Shown here piece by piece: positions 1 through 8,333 of a DNA stretch of 47,513 nt (the first letter of the stretch is position 1; each line of letters opens with the position of its first letter). The notes under the pieces were generated by a model, which searched no databases, had not been told where the DNA came from, and was given only the letters and a program-made list of their open reading frames with translations. The DNA is taken from positions 1 through 47,513 of the forward strand of contig JAPLFE010000111.1 in assembly GCA_026390855.1 (NCBI GenBank). Reading direction: 5' to 3'. Both the position numbers and the translations under genes were made by a program. The stretch is from Chlorobiales bacterium (GTDB lineage Bacteria > Bacteroidota > Chlorobiia > Chlorobiales > Chlorobiaceae).

Positions 1-140
1 GCGTTTTAACGGTGTCCTCATAGTCCTTTCGGTTAGTTTTGGTTTGCACCGTTAAACTACGAAGGACTATGGGTGTTATTTTACGCCAAACTGCCGGTTC
101 TTATTTTCCGAAATATGCTGGTTCTTAATTTCCGTTTACA
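1..140. mobile_element. End of an IS21-like insertion sequence (body lies left of the window)
   Basis: Two copies of an 18-nt motif, GCnGGTTCTTAnTTTCCG, lie at 93-110 and 117-134 in direct orientation, 24 bp apart. The stretch ends in TTTACA at 140. Multiple short repeats near a terminus closing in CA are typical of IS21-family ends. A long imperfect hairpin (CATAGTCCTT at 19-28 pairing with AAGGACTATG at 62-71, with a second inner stem TAGTTT/AAACTA) lies just inside. No transposase gene is visible, because the window starts too close to the end. Directly after 140 an open frame begins that looks like the tail of a cut gene, which supports the boundary. The family assignment is inferred from the repeat pattern only. 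Confidence 0.55.
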
Positions 141-335
141 TTTGTCAATATTGATATCAAATCAATTCGTGACGATGTCTATATGCCTCTTCATGAGTAT
201 CTGTCAAGAAACCAGACATTTGTTGGCAAACTGCATCCACTTGCAAAAATTCTTGCACAATTAACATTGAATCGTTCTGCAGAGAGTGTATACGCCGGCC
301 TGGACTATATCCTTTCTTATTCTAAAAAGCCATAA
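138..335 (+). pseudogene. 3' tail of an unknown gene cut by the IS21-like element
   Basis: A 65-codon open frame runs from the IS boundary to TAA at 333-335. It reads TFVNIDIKSIRDDVY, then from an internal ATG at 183 MPLHEYLSRNQTFVGKLHP, and ends in SYSKKP. In the same frame a stop occurs at 126-128, inside the IS end, so the frame opens only at the junction. No ribosome binding site is evident before the ATG at 183. I do not recognise the family. The most likely reading is the C-terminal remnant of a gene whose 5' part lies beyond the IS copy. Confidence 0.4.
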
Positions 336-363
336 TTTGAAGACTTCTTTTAGTAACAAACAA

Positions 364-618
364 TGTACGTTATGAGAAATTGCCAAATGTTGTGTTTTTA
401 GCCTCTAAGCGACATCTTTGTTGACATATTCCGGGAACAAATAAAAAGAGGCGCCTATATTTTAATGAACAATGTGTTCGAAAAAATAATAAGCATATCC
501 AATCACTCGGTCAACAATCAATGTTTCGGGAATTGTTCGTTACTGAACGAGACAGGCTGTTTTGTCAGGCAAAAAAAAGAATTTATTAGGGGATAGGGGA
601 CGACATTCATAACGTACA
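364..618. repeat. 255-bp non-coding segment bounded by 12-bp inverted repeats
   Basis: TGTACGTTATGA at 364-375 and its exact reverse complement TCATAACGTACA at 607-618 bound a segment with no plausible gene. This is the form of a small non-autonomous element (MITE-like) or an IS relic. I see no clear target-site duplication flanking the repeats, which weakens the case. Inside are two weak hairpins, around 469-481 (GAACA/TGTTC) and around 540-556 (TCGTT/AACGA). The rest of the gap from 336 to about 690 shows nothing else I can support. Confidence 0.3.
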
Positions 619-697
619 CTTCTACAACCTCCCCTCGCCGAACTCAATCATTTTCTGCACTGCAACTCTCAGCTTTCCTATTCCCAGAGGTATTTGA

Positions 698-796
698 ATA
701 TTTTTTTTGATTGTCGTTGTTCCCGATACGGAAACTTTGTATAGCTTTGTCGGTACTCATGCTGAATACGATACCATAGATGCAACGACAATTTAG
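698..796 (+). pseudogene. higB: Relic of a HigB-type mRNA interferase toxin (C-terminal part)
   Basis: The frame ending with TAG at 794-796 encodes LYSFVGTHAEYDTIDATTI. This matches the highly conserved C-terminal signature (FVGTHAEYD.IDA) of the HigB toxin family, which cleaves mRNA on the ribosome. In-frame upstream is LIVVVPDTET, which resembles the preceding beta strand, but a TGA at 695-697 interrupts the frame and no N-terminal half of the toxin can be found. It ends 13 bp before the higA start, the normal toxin-first order of higBA loci. I conclude that the toxin gene has decayed and cannot be expressed as a full protein. Confidence 0.7.
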
Positions 797-809
797 AAAG
801 AGTGTGACA

Positions 810-1112
810 ATGGAAATTAAAGCAATAAAAACCGAGCTGGATTACAAGGATGCTCTTCATCGTATGGAGGCGATTTTTTCAGCTAAGCCTGGTACAGAAG
901 AAGGTGATGAACTCGAAATCCTTGGCATTTTGATCGAACAGTATGAAGAGGCCCATTTTCCCTTTGATCTCCCTGATCCGATAGAAGCGATTATGTTTCG
1001 AATGGATCAAATGGGGCTTAACCAGCAGGATTTGACGAAAATAATTGGCTCTAAAAGCCGGGCAAGTAAACCGTTAAGTGAAAAATGGTTCTTTCATCCT
1101 TTAAGAAGATAA
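810..1112 (+). CDS. higA: HigA-family antitoxin, C-terminally truncated
   Basis: The 100-residue product starts MEIKAIKTELDYKDAL, the standard N-terminus of HigA-type antitoxins found downstream of HigB. It continues through the conserved AKPGTEEGDELEIL and DLPDPIEAIMFRMDQMGL stretches into the XRE helix-turn-helix (GLNQQDLTKIIGSKSRAS). After SRAS, family members continue with a VL..KR.LT...IR..H-type end; here the protein switches to KPLSEKWFFHPLRR and stops. The ATG at 810 is chosen because family alignment begins there and AGAAAGAG precedes it. An upstream in-frame ATG at 780 lies inside the toxin relic. The last 20 bases form one arm of a perfect palindrome. Whether it still binds DNA is doubtful. 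Confidence 0.75.
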   Translation: MEIKAIKTELDYKDALHRMEAIFSAKPGTEEGDELEILGILIEQYEEAHFPFDLPDPIEAIMFRMDQMGLNQQDLTKIIGSKSRASKPLSEKWFFHPLRR

Positions 1113-1129
1113 TTTTCTTAAAGGATGAA
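1093..1129. repeat. Perfect palindrome, 15-bp stem and 7-nt loop, at the broken end of higA
   Basis: TTCATCCTTTAAGAA at 1093-1107 pairs perfectly with TTCTTAAAGGATGAA at 1115-1129 around the loop GATAATT. There is no T-run on either side, so it is not a textbook intrinsic terminator. It overlaps the altered 3' end of higA, so it may have arisen with the rearrangement that truncated that gene. It could still slow transcription of higA or of the convergent sigma-54 activator operon. Confidence 0.75.
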
Positions 1130-1216
1130 TCGTGAATGGCAATAAAAATTTAGCCAGTTCAAACTGTTTTCACATTCTTACCTCATCCCTCAGCGCTGGG
1201 GACTCAGCACTATCTT

Positions 1217-2572
1217 TCATCTTTCCGGCATTTCAATCTGATATTTTTCAATCCGGTAGATAAGGGTATGGCGGGGGATTCTTAAAAAACGGGCAGCTGC
1301 AGTCTGGTTCCATGCATTGCGCTCCAATGCCTCTATAACAATTTCCCGCTCAAGTTGTTCAAGAGAGTAGCCCTCGTCAGGAAGCCTTACCACTCCATTT
1401 GTCTCGGGACTGTGCTCCCGAAATTTATCCGGCAAATCTTCAAAACTGATCACATCACTGTCCCGCATGATGAGTAATCGTTCGACAGTGTTTTCAAGTT
1501 CCCTAACAGTTCCTGGCCATGAAAACATAGTTAAAGCCTCAAGGGCTTTTTTATCAAATGAAACGTTCTCCCCGCCATGCTTTGCAGAGAAATATTTAAT
1601 AAGAAGCGGAATATCCTTGCGCCGTTCACGGAGTGGCGGTAAATGAATTGGAATGACTGATAATCGGTAATAGAGATCTTCGCGGAATGTCCCGTCTGAT
1701 ATTGCTTTGTCAATATTTAGATTTGTGGCGGATATAACGCGAACGTCAAGCTTCTGCGGCTTTATTCCTCCTAAAGGTTCAACTTCCTTTTCCTGTAGTA
1801 CCCTGAGCAGTTTTGGCTGAAGCTCAAGCAGCAGCTCACCTACTTCATCAAGGAATATTGTGCCACCGTCTGCAAGCTGGAATTTTCCGTTCTTCTCTTT
1901 TATCGCCCCGGTGAAAGCTCCTTTGGTGTGGCCAAACAGTTCGCTTTCAAGAAGGTCACGAGGAATCGCTGAACAGTTTATAGCGACAAATGGCCCGTCT
2001 CGTCGTGAACTGTTTGCATGAATAGAACGGGCAATCAACTCTTTTCCAGTGCCCGATTCTCCCGTAATCAACACCGATGCTTCGGTGTCGGCTACTTTGC
2101 GAACCATATCAAAGACTTTCTCCATCTCAGGAGATGATCCTACAATCGAGCGGAAATCAACCTTATCCGTCAACTCATCTTTCAACCGCTTATTCTCTTC
2201 AGCAAGGCCAGCGAATTGGAGTGCCTTTTTTACCGTCAGCTTGAGCGCTTCTCTGTTGAACGGTTTCGTTATGTAGTCGTATGCTCCAGCCTTCATTGCC
2301 TCTACTGCAACGTCAACAGTTCCGAAGGCTGTAATAATAATCACAAGAGTATCCGGCGAACTCTCTTTGATGGAATTGAGCACCTTCAAACCATCCATGC
2401 CCGACATTTTCATGTCGGTGATGACCAGATCAGGCTGAAGCAGTTTAAACAACTTTACCCCCTCCTCTCCAGATGCTGCAGCCTGCACTTCATACCCTTC
2501 TTCCTGAAGGTTATATTCCAGCACTCGCCTCAGAGAAGTATCGTCGTCAATAACTAGTATTTTTGCTTTCAC
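1217..2572 (-). CDS. NtrC-family sigma-54-dependent response regulator
   Basis: This 451-residue protein has three parts. The receiver domain (about 1-120) has the acidic cluster DDD at 9-11, phosphoacceptor D53 and K104. The AAA+ sigma-54 activator domain has Walker A GESGTGKE (171-178), the GAFTGA loop that contacts sigma-54 (218-223), Walker B FLDEV (240-244) and the arginine-finger region FREDLYYRL. The Fis-type helix-turn-helix lies at the C-terminus (AWNQTAAARFLRIPRHTL). Phosphorylation should drive oligomerisation and open sigma-54 promoters. The start is GTG at 2572, overlapping the TGA of the upstream kinase gene by 4 nt (GTGA), so the two are translationally coupled and form a cognate pair. 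The regulon cannot be told from the sequence. Confidence 0.95.
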   Translation of the reverse strand: MKAKILVIDDDTSLRRVLEYNLQEEGYEVQAAASGEEGVKLFKLLQPDLVITDMKMSGMDGLKVLNSIKESSPDTLVIIITAFGTVDVAVEAMKAGAYDYITKPFNREALKLTVKKALQFAGLAEENKRLKDELTDKVDFRSIVGSSPEMEKVFDMVRKVADTEASVLITGESGTGKELIARSIHANSSRRDGPFVAINCSAIPRDLLESELFGHTKGAFTGAIKEKNGKFQLADGGTIFLDEVGELLLELQPKLLRVLQEKEVEPLGGIKPQKLDVRVISATNLNIDKAISDGTFREDLYYRLSVIPIHLPPLRERRKDIPLLIKYFSAKHGGENVSFDKKALEALTMFSWPGTVRELENTVERLLIMRDSDVISFEDLPDKFREHSPETNGVVRLPDEGYSLEQLEREIVIEALERNAWNQTAAARFLRIPRHTLIYRIEKYQIEMPER

Positions 2573-3687
2573 AATCTTACCCCATTTGTTGCATCCTGCA
2601 TCGGTAAGCTTACCGTTACGATAGTGCCTTTTCCCGATTTACTTTGGATCCGCATTGTTCCATTATGACTTTCAATAATTTTTTTGGTGATGGCCAGCCC
2701 CAGTCCTGTTCCGTCATTTTTTGTAGTGAAGAAGGGTTCAAAAATTTTCTCAAGCCTTTCTTCCTCAATTCCTTGCCCGGAATCCTGAAAACTGATCTCG
2801 CAGAAAGTGTTCTCTGAAACTACAGTGGATATGATGACGCTTCCTTTCGGTGGTGTGGCCTGCAAGGCGTTGATAATAATGTTCAAAAAAGCCTGCCGAA
2901 GCTTTTCTCTATCGGCTTTGATAATTATCGGATACGGTTGCGGTTGCAGCACTATGTTAACCTGTCTTTCACGGGCATCATTCGACACCAGGGTAACGAT
3001 TGTTTCCAGCTCTTCATGAACTGGGCAGGGCTTCATATCAGATGGTTGTGGCCGCGCCATGTTAAGAAAATCCTCTACAACCCGGTTCAGTCGTTCAGTT
3101 TCCTTAATCTGAATCTCAATAAACTCGTGCTTGGGATCGTCTGGTGGGTAATCGTCTTTGAGGATTTCGGCAGTTCCTCGAATGGAACCAAGAGGGTTGC
3201 GGATTTCGTGAGCTAACATTGCAGCCATTTCTCCAAGGGTAGACAATTTTTCTGCTCGTCTCAACTGTTCTTCAATGACAATAATCTGTTCCGATTGATG
3301 TTGAAGTGTCTGGTAAGATTCTTTCAACCCCTGGGCAGTTTTTTGCAGTTCACAACTTCTCTCTCGCTCCCGTTGAGAAAGCAGACCGGTAACTCCTCCG
3401 ACCGTATTGTAGATAAGTATTTCCATATACCGTTCCATCTCCATTGTAAAATGCCCACCCCACTGAAACAGAATATGAGGAGCATAAACAATGCTGACAA
3501 TAATAGAGCAGAGTAACCCCCCTCGCAATCCGAACCAGAAAGCGGCCAAAATGATGGGCAGATAGTAAAGACGCTGGAAAATATCGTGAAGATAGTGTAA
3601 CTGAAGTGGCGTCAGGTAATGAAGCAAGCTGATGCCAATGATACAGCCAGTCAAGGTCAGTGTTCGGATGAGAGTCGACTTTTCCAT
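2569..3687 (-). CDS. Membrane sensor histidine kinase, partner of the NtrC-type regulator
   Basis: The 372-residue protein begins with a roughly 100-residue hydrophobic region of about three membrane segments and no evident periplasmic sensor loop. A likely coiled coil follows (103-148). The HisKA dimerisation/phosphoacceptor motif LAHEIRNPLGSIRG has the phosphorylatable His at 160. The HATPase domain has an N-box (LRQAFLNIIINAL, 263-275), G1 DSGQG (302-306) and G2 GTGLGLAI (326-333). All catalytic motifs look intact. It follows prfC after 34 bp on the same strand and overlaps the regulator gene. The small N-terminal membrane module suggests sensing within or near the membrane; the signal is unknown. 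Confidence 0.93.
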   Translation of the reverse strand: MEKSTLIRTLTLTGCIIGISLLHYLTPLQLHYLHDIFQRLYYLPIILAAFWFGLRGGLLCSIIVSIVYAPHILFQWGGHFTMEMERYMEILIYNTVGGVTGLLSQRERERSCELQKTAQGLKESYQTLQHQSEQIIVIEEQLRRAEKLSTLGEMAAMLAHEIRNPLGSIRGTAEILKDDYPPDDPKHEFIEIQIKETERLNRVVEDFLNMARPQPSDMKPCPVHEELETIVTLVSNDARERQVNIVLQPQPYPIIIKADREKLRQAFLNIIINALQATPPKGSVIISTVVSENTFCEISFQDSGQGIEEERLEKIFEPFFTTKNDGTGLGLAITKKIIESHNGTMRIQSKSGKGTIVTVSLPMQDATNGVRL

Positions 3688-3721
3688 AGTACTGGCCCGC
3701 TTCCTTTAAGCCACTTCCATT

Positions 3722-5311
3722 TTATTTCTCGGTTTTAAACTCTGATGTAGTATGGAACTCTAACTCAGGGTAGTCATCTTTAGCTATTTTCAACATCCAT
3801 TCACTTTCAGCAAAAAATACAGGATGATTTTCCTTGTCGTGTGCAATGGCATTCCATTTGCGGCGAAGAAACTCATCAAGCATATCCTTGTTGCTACTGG
3901 TAATCCAGAACGCCTTGTGGAAGCGCAAGGGAGTAAAGTCACACTGGGCACCATATTCGTGTTCCAGACGGAATTTAATAACGTCGAACTGTAGCTCACC
4001 CACGGTACCGATAATTTTACGGCTGCCATGCTGAACAAAGAGCTGTGCAACACCTTCTTCTGTAAGCTGCCTGACTCCTTTGTCAAGCTGCTTTGCCTTC
4101 ATAGGGTCGCGGTTTTCGAGTGCCTTGAAAATTTCAGGTGAAAAACTCGGGATACCACGGAAATGAAGCATTTCGCCTTCCGAAAGAGAATCGCCGATTT
4201 TCAGGGAACCGTTATCGTAAAGACCGATAACATCTCCGGGCCATGCTTCGTCAATTACACTTTTTTCATTAGCCATAAAGAGAGTCGGGCTTGAAAAACG
4301 TATTTTTTTATGAAGTCTGGTGTGGGTATAGAACTTGTTACGTTCAAACTTGCCTGAGCAGATTCTGAAAAATGCTGTCCTGTCTCTATGGTTCGGATCA
4401 AGATTGGCATGTATTTTAAAAACAAAGCCGCTCATTGCCTCTTCTGAAGCATTCACCACGCGTTCAGTAGCTTCCCGTTCATCTGGACTGGGTGCAATGC
4501 TGAGGAATGTTTCAAGCAGCTCTTTTACACCGAAATTGTTGATAGCACTGCCAAAAAATACCGGCGCAAGCTGGCCGTCTCGATAAAGTTCTTCTTCAAA
4601 AGGATCATAGACCCCATTAATAAGTGAGACTGCTTCACGGAGTTTTTCGCAGAAGCTTTCAGGAATCCATTTTTCCAGCTCAGGATCGTTAGGATCATTG
4701 ATCTTGATAAGGCTTTCACTGATACGAGTTGTATTGGCTTCGAAAAGATTAAGCTCTTTTTTGTAAAGATTGTAAACGCCTTTAAATGTCTGTCCCTGGC
4801 TGATAGGCCAGGTAAGGGGTCTGACATTGATATTTAACTTGTGTTCAAGTTCATCAAGCAGCTCGAAAGGGTTCTGGCCTTCGCGATCCATCTTGTTGAT
4901 AAAGATGATGACCGGGGTATGGCGCATTCGACACACCTCCATGAGCTTTTCGGTCTGTTCTTCTACTCCTTTAACGCAGTCAACAACAAGAATGACACTA
5001 TCGACTGCTGTCAGCGTTCGGTATGTATCTTCAGCAAAATCTTTGTGGCCGGGTGTATCGAGAATATTGACTCGCTTCCCAGCATATTCAAATCCCATGA
5101 CCGATGTGGCAACCGAAATTCCGCGTTGCTTTTCGATTTCCATGAAGTCACTGGTTGCCGTTTTACGGATTTTGTTGTTTTTTACAGCACCGGCGGTCTG
5201 AATGGCACCTCCAAAGAGCAGAAATTTTTCTGTCAGTGTGGTTTTACCTGCATCAGGGTGGCTGATAATTGCAAACGTTTTCCGTTTGCCTATTTCTTTT
5301 ATTAAATCCAT
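3722..5311 (-). CDS. prfC: Peptide chain release factor 3
   Basis: This 529-residue translational GTPase helps eject RF1/RF2 from the ribosome after peptide release. Visible motifs are G1 [10 protein letters not shown] (17-26), the switch region with RGISVATS, G3 DTPGH (85-89) and G4 NKMD (139-142). Elongation-factor-type domains II and III follow (VGELQFDV is typical of the PrfC C-terminal part). Length matches the family (about 525-530). The ATG at 5311 sits where family members begin ([18 protein letters not shown]). It is the first gene of a leftward operon with the two-component pair. That linkage is probably transcriptional convenience, although a regulatory tie cannot be excluded. Confidence 0.96.
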   Translation of the reverse strand: MDLIKEIGKRKTFAIISHPDAGKTTLTEKFLLFGGAIQTAGAVKNNKIRKTATSDFMEIEKQRGISVATSVMGFEYAGKRVNILDTPGHKDFAEDTYRTLTAVDSVILVVDCVKGVEEQTEKLMEVCRMRHTPVIIFINKMDREGQNPFELLDELEHKLNINVRPLTWPISQGQTFKGVYNLYKKELNLFEANTTRISESLIKINDPNDPELEKWIPESFCEKLREAVSLINGVYDPFEEELYRDGQLAPVFFGSAINNFGVKELLETFLSIAPSPDEREATERVVNASEEAMSGFVFKIHANLDPNHRDRTAFFRICSGKFERNKFYTHTRLHKKIRFSSPTLFMANEKSVIDEAWPGDVIGLYDNGSLKIGDSLSEGEMLHFRGIPSFSPEIFKALENRDPMKAKQLDKGVRQLTEEGVAQLFVQHGSRKIIGTVGELQFDVIKFRLEHEYGAQCDFTPLRFHKAFWITSSNKDMLDEFLRRKWNAIAHDKENHPVFFAESEWMLKIAKDDYPELEFHTTSEFKTEK

Positions 5312-5664
5312 TGTTAGTAATGCTCTCTCTTTTTCAAGTACACACTGTTGCTGTGTGTTGAAAAATGTTAACGTTGATTTTGTTTCTTGATAAAGTCCAT
5401 TCGCGTGCCCAGGCCTGCATAGTCTTTTAAGCAGGCATCATGCTCCGACCTTTTGCAGGGAGAAATGATCTGTTCGCAGTGATTGAGCCTTGTATGGACA
5501 TGACGTAAGCAAAGATACAAAGAACCATACTAATAAAAATAAAAAGAATCTCTCTTTAACGATCGACTTCCGATTCTATAATTCTAAATTTTTCTTCATG
5601 TCGATTTTGAAAAAATCGCTATAATAGCAGAGCTTTTTTAACCACCCTTAAGCCCGGTCACACT
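5312..5664. other. Divergent intergenic region between prfC and ppa
   Basis: These 353 bp hold no convincing gene. They must contain promoters for both prfC (minus) and ppa (plus). A TATAAT box at 5620-5625 sits about 40 bp before the ppa ATG, but I see no good -35 at proper spacing. Two short stems are visible: GCCTGC/GCAGGC around 5413-5437 and an ACACAC/GTGTGT stem around 5340-5360. I cannot assign a riboswitch or small RNA. Confidence 0.5.
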
Positions 5665-6198
5665 ATGAATTTCAATCCTTGGCACGATGTTGAGATAGGA
5701 GAGGATCAACCGAATATCGTCACTGCTATTATCGAGATTTCAAAAGGCAGCAAAACAAAGTATGAACTTGACAAAAAAACCGGAATGCTCAGGCTTGACC
5801 GTGTTCTTTTTTCATCTATTTTTTACCCCGCTAATTATGGCTTTATTCCGAAAACTCTCGGCGATGACCATGATCCATTGGATATTGTTGTTATTTCACA
5901 GTGCGACATTGTACCAATGTGTTTGGTAAGAGCAAGAGTTATTGGTGTTATGCGTATGGTTGACCATGGTGAAGGTGATGACAAGATTATTGCTGTTGCT
6001 GAAGATGATATCAGCTTGAGTAATATTCATAATATTGATCAGTTGCCACCGTACTTCAATTCTGAGCTACAGCACTTTTTTGAAGAGTATAAAGCGCTTG
6101 AACAGAAAACAGTTCTTGTTGAGGATTTCCAGGATGCTATAATTGCCCGCCAGAGCGTTTCTCATGCGATTGATAATTACAAAAAGGTTTATGCGTAA
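5665..6198 (+). CDS. ppa: Family I inorganic pyrophosphatase
   Basis: The 177-residue soluble enzyme hydrolyses pyrophosphate to two phosphates, pulling biosynthetic reactions forward. The N-terminal [16 protein letters not shown] strand, the [12 protein letters not shown] segment and the metal-binding cluster DHDPLD (68-73) match family I. A second acidic cluster (DHGEGDDK, about 103-110) completes the site. Length agrees with other bacterial Ppa proteins. The ATG at 5665 follows a TATAAT box at 5620-5625, and a strong hairpin terminator follows the stop, so it appears to be a single-gene transcription unit. Confidence 0.96.
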   Translation: MNFNPWHDVEIGEDQPNIVTAIIEISKGSKTKYELDKKTGMLRLDRVLFSSIFYPANYGFIPKTLGDDHDPLDIVVISQCDIVPMCLVRARVIGVMRMVDHGEGDDKIIAVAEDDISLSNIHNIDQLPPYFNSELQHFFEEYKALEQKTVLVEDFQDAIIARQSVSHAIDNYKKVYA

Positions 6199-6243
6199 GG
6201 GCTAGAAACTACTTCTGGGCATGTATGAAACCTGGAGAAAAAA

Positions 6244-6279
6244 AAGGCGATCATTGTTCTTGTTAACAATGGTCGCCTT
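6244..6279 (+). terminator. Hairpin terminator after ppa
   Basis: AAGGCGA-T-CATTGTT (6244-6258) pairs with AACAATG-G-TCGCCTT (6265-6279), two 7-bp helices separated by a single T:G position, loop CTTGTT. ATGTGTTTT follows. It lies 45 bp past the ppa stop. The following 268 bp up to 6547 hold no supported gene. Confidence 0.75.
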
Positions 6280-6547
6280 ATGTGTTTTAAGGTCCAACTT
6301 GATTTTATTTCTTATAAAAATAAGAGGATGCATGTCTTGTCAGCTTTGTCGCCTGGCTTTTTCTTATAAAGCGATACCGAGGATTTCTGCTGTCGATATG
6401 ATATTGATGGTTTTTAAGGGAGAGTGAAAAGTAATGTTATTTTTGTCTTCCTGTTAAATGTCTGAAATGTCATATATTGGCCGGGTAAAAACCATTGCAT
6501 CATACAGGGTGTTATTGTCATATATACTGCAAAAACGATAAACTTTT

Positions 6548-7066
6548 ATGGTATCATTAACGCTCGATGAGCTGGCGAAAAGAGCTGAAAAAATAAAACT
6601 TGTTATTTCCGATAATGACGGTGTTTTCACTGATAACGGAGTTTATTATTCAGAGAGGGGAGAGGAGATGAAGCGCTATTCCATCCGGGATGGGATGGGC
6701 GTTGAAAGGTTGAGAAATAATGGAATCGATACCTGCATCATGACTGGTGAGGTTTCGCCAAGTATCCAGAAACGTGCTGAAAAGCTAGGAATGAAGAGGC
6801 TTTATCTTGGTGTTAAAGATAAGTTTTCAATTCTTGAAACTGTTCTTCTTGAAACGGGTCTTCAAAAGCATGAACTTGCTTATATAGGCGATGACGTCAA
6901 TGATGTAGAAATTATGAATGAAATCGCACAGGAGGGCTTAACAGCGTGTCCTCGTGATGCAACAGTTTTTGTAGTACCTTATATTCACTATCGTTGTCAT
7001 GCTGATGGAGGATATGGTGCATTCAGGGATTTTGCTGAGTGGCTCATAGAGCTTAGAACCTCCTGA
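6548..7066 (+). CDS. kdsC: KdsC-like HAD phosphatase (3-deoxy-manno-octulosonate 8-phosphate phosphatase family)
   Basis: The 172-residue HAD-family phosphatase is of the short, capless KdsC/YrbI type, which works as a tetramer. Motif I is DNDGVFTD (22-29) with nucleophile D22 and acid D24. Motif II is MTGE (65-68), motif III contributes the Lys of GVKDK, and motif IV is GDDVND (114-119). In lipopolysaccharide synthesis KdsC releases Kdo from Kdo-8-phosphate. The next gene is a NeuB-like sugar acid synthase, so the phosphatase could alternatively act on a 9-phosphorylated nonulosonic acid. Sequence alone does not separate the two roles, so the symbol is the family default. Confidence 0.85.
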   Translation: MVSLTLDELAKRAEKIKLVISDNDGVFTDNGVYYSERGEEMKRYSIRDGMGVERLRNNGIDTCIMTGEVSPSIQKRAEKLGMKRLYLGVKDKFSILETVLLETGLQKHELAYIGDDVNDVEIMNEIAQEGLTACPRDATVFVVPYIHYRCHADGGYGAFRDFAEWLIELRTS

Positions 7067-7188
7067 GCTGATTACAATGATCAGTGATTTTTAAAAGTGT
7101 AATTAAATGTTCTGATATTTATAACAACATCGATTCGGGCAATAAATCACCTTGTAATGCCCGGCTCGTTTTATCCTAATATACATGT

Positions 7189-8058
7189 ATGGCTGAAGTT
7201 ACCATAGGAAACAGATTAGTAGGGGATGGTCATCCCGTTTTTGTTATTGCTGAGATCGGCATCAATCATAATGGCTCGATGGAGGTTGCAAAAAAACTTA
7301 TTGAAGGTGCTGCACTTGCCGGATGTGATGCTGTAAAGTTTCAGAAACGCACACCGGAACTTTGCGTCCCGAAGGATCAACGTGATATTGAGCGTGATAC
7401 TCCGTGGGGGCGTATGAAGTATATTGATTATCGTTACAAGGTTGAGTTTGGACGGGACGAGTACCTGGAAATAGATCGTTTCAGCAAAGAACATGGAATT
7501 TTATGGTTTGCTTCCTGCTGGGACGAAGACTCTGTGGATTTTATGGAACAATTTAATCCTCCATGTTACAAGGGAGCATCTGCATCCCTCACCGATCTTG
7601 CACTACTCAAGAAAACCGCAGGGACAGGAAGGCCGCTGATTATCTCAACAGGGATGTCAACAATGGAAGAGGTTGAACATACCGTTGCTGAGTTGGGTAC
7701 CGATAATCTTCTTATTGCGCATACCAATTCAACTTATCCTTCTCCGGTTGATGAGCTCAATCTTCGAATGATAACAACACTCAAAACCCTTTATCCTTCT
7801 GTGCCAGTAGGATATTCAGGTCATGAAGTCGGGCTGGCTACCACTTGGGCGGCTGTTGCATTAGGCGCAACATTCATTGAGCGCCATGTCACTCTTGATC
7901 GAGCCATGTGGGGCTCTGATCAGGCCGCCTCAGTTGAATTGTCTGGTATGGCCAGGCTTGTTTCTAACATTCGTGATATTGAAAAAGCGCTTGGGGACGG
8001 TGTCAAGCGTGTTTATGATGGTGAGGCTGCAGCTCGAAAAAAATTACGGCGCTCCTGA
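7189..8058 (+). CDS. NeuB-family sugar-acid synthase lacking the C-terminal SAF domain
   Basis: The 289-residue TIM-barrel enzyme is of the N-acetylneuraminate/nonulosonate synthase family, which condenses phosphoenolpyruvate with an amino sugar. Signatures are AEIGINHNG (21-29), VKFQKRTPEL, the TPWGRMKYIDYR segment, IISTGMST, HTNSTYPSP and VGYSGHEVG. Classical NeuB enzymes are about 340-350 residues because an antifreeze-like SAF domain follows the barrel; this one ends at AARKKLRRS, just after the barrel. A SAF-less subgroup exists, so this need not be a truncation. It lies 122 bp after the KdsC-like gene on the same strand. The exact product (sialic acid or another nonulosonic acid) is open. 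Confidence 0.85.
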   Translation: MAEVTIGNRLVGDGHPVFVIAEIGINHNGSMEVAKKLIEGAALAGCDAVKFQKRTPELCVPKDQRDIERDTPWGRMKYIDYRYKVEFGRDEYLEIDRFSKEHGILWFASCWDEDSVDFMEQFNPPCYKGASASLTDLALLKKTAGTGRPLIISTGMSTMEEVEHTVAELGTDNLLIAHTNSTYPSPVDELNLRMITTLKTLYPSVPVGYSGHEVGLATTWAAVALGATFIERHVTLDRAMWGSDQAASVELSGMARLVSNIRDIEKALGDGVKRVYDGEAAARKKLRRS

Positions 8059-8079
8059 TTTTTATGGTCAGATACTGTG

Positions 8080-8125
8080 GAAAACTGCAGTAAAACAACA
8101 CGCTCGTGTTTTGCTTGCAGTTTTC
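8080..8125 (+). terminator. Hairpin after the NeuB-like gene
   Basis: GAAAACTGCA (8080-8089) pairs perfectly with TGCAGTTTTC (8116-8125). An inner ACACG/CGTGT helix lies in the loop. It starts 21 bp after the stop codon. No long T-run follows, so termination efficiency is uncertain. The remaining 200 bp to htpG show no gene. Confidence 0.6.
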
Positions 8126-8333
8126 TCCGGTGTTAGGGACTTTTGAATCCAGCCTCTCCTCGATATTGTTATCCAGTACTTGTTATATTTAATTGTCTCC
8201 ATTAAATTTACCCTTCAGTTCGTTGGTGTTTTCTTCTTTTGATTGCAAACAGTAGTTCGTTTTCAGTCTATGGGCATAAGGAATACATCAATTAAATTTT
8301 GATCTTGATTTTTATCAATAAAGTATACTCAAT

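Noticed and set aside
73-264. 63-codon plus-strand frame across the IS end
   Set aside because: It reads through the terminal repeats of the mobile element and its residues look random; a different frame (138-335) fits a gene tail better.
5676-5692. Sigma-54-like motif (TGGCAC-4-TTGA)
   Set aside because: It lies inside the ppa coding sequence, encodes conserved residues (PWHDVE), lacks the GC of the -12 element and has non-standard spacing.
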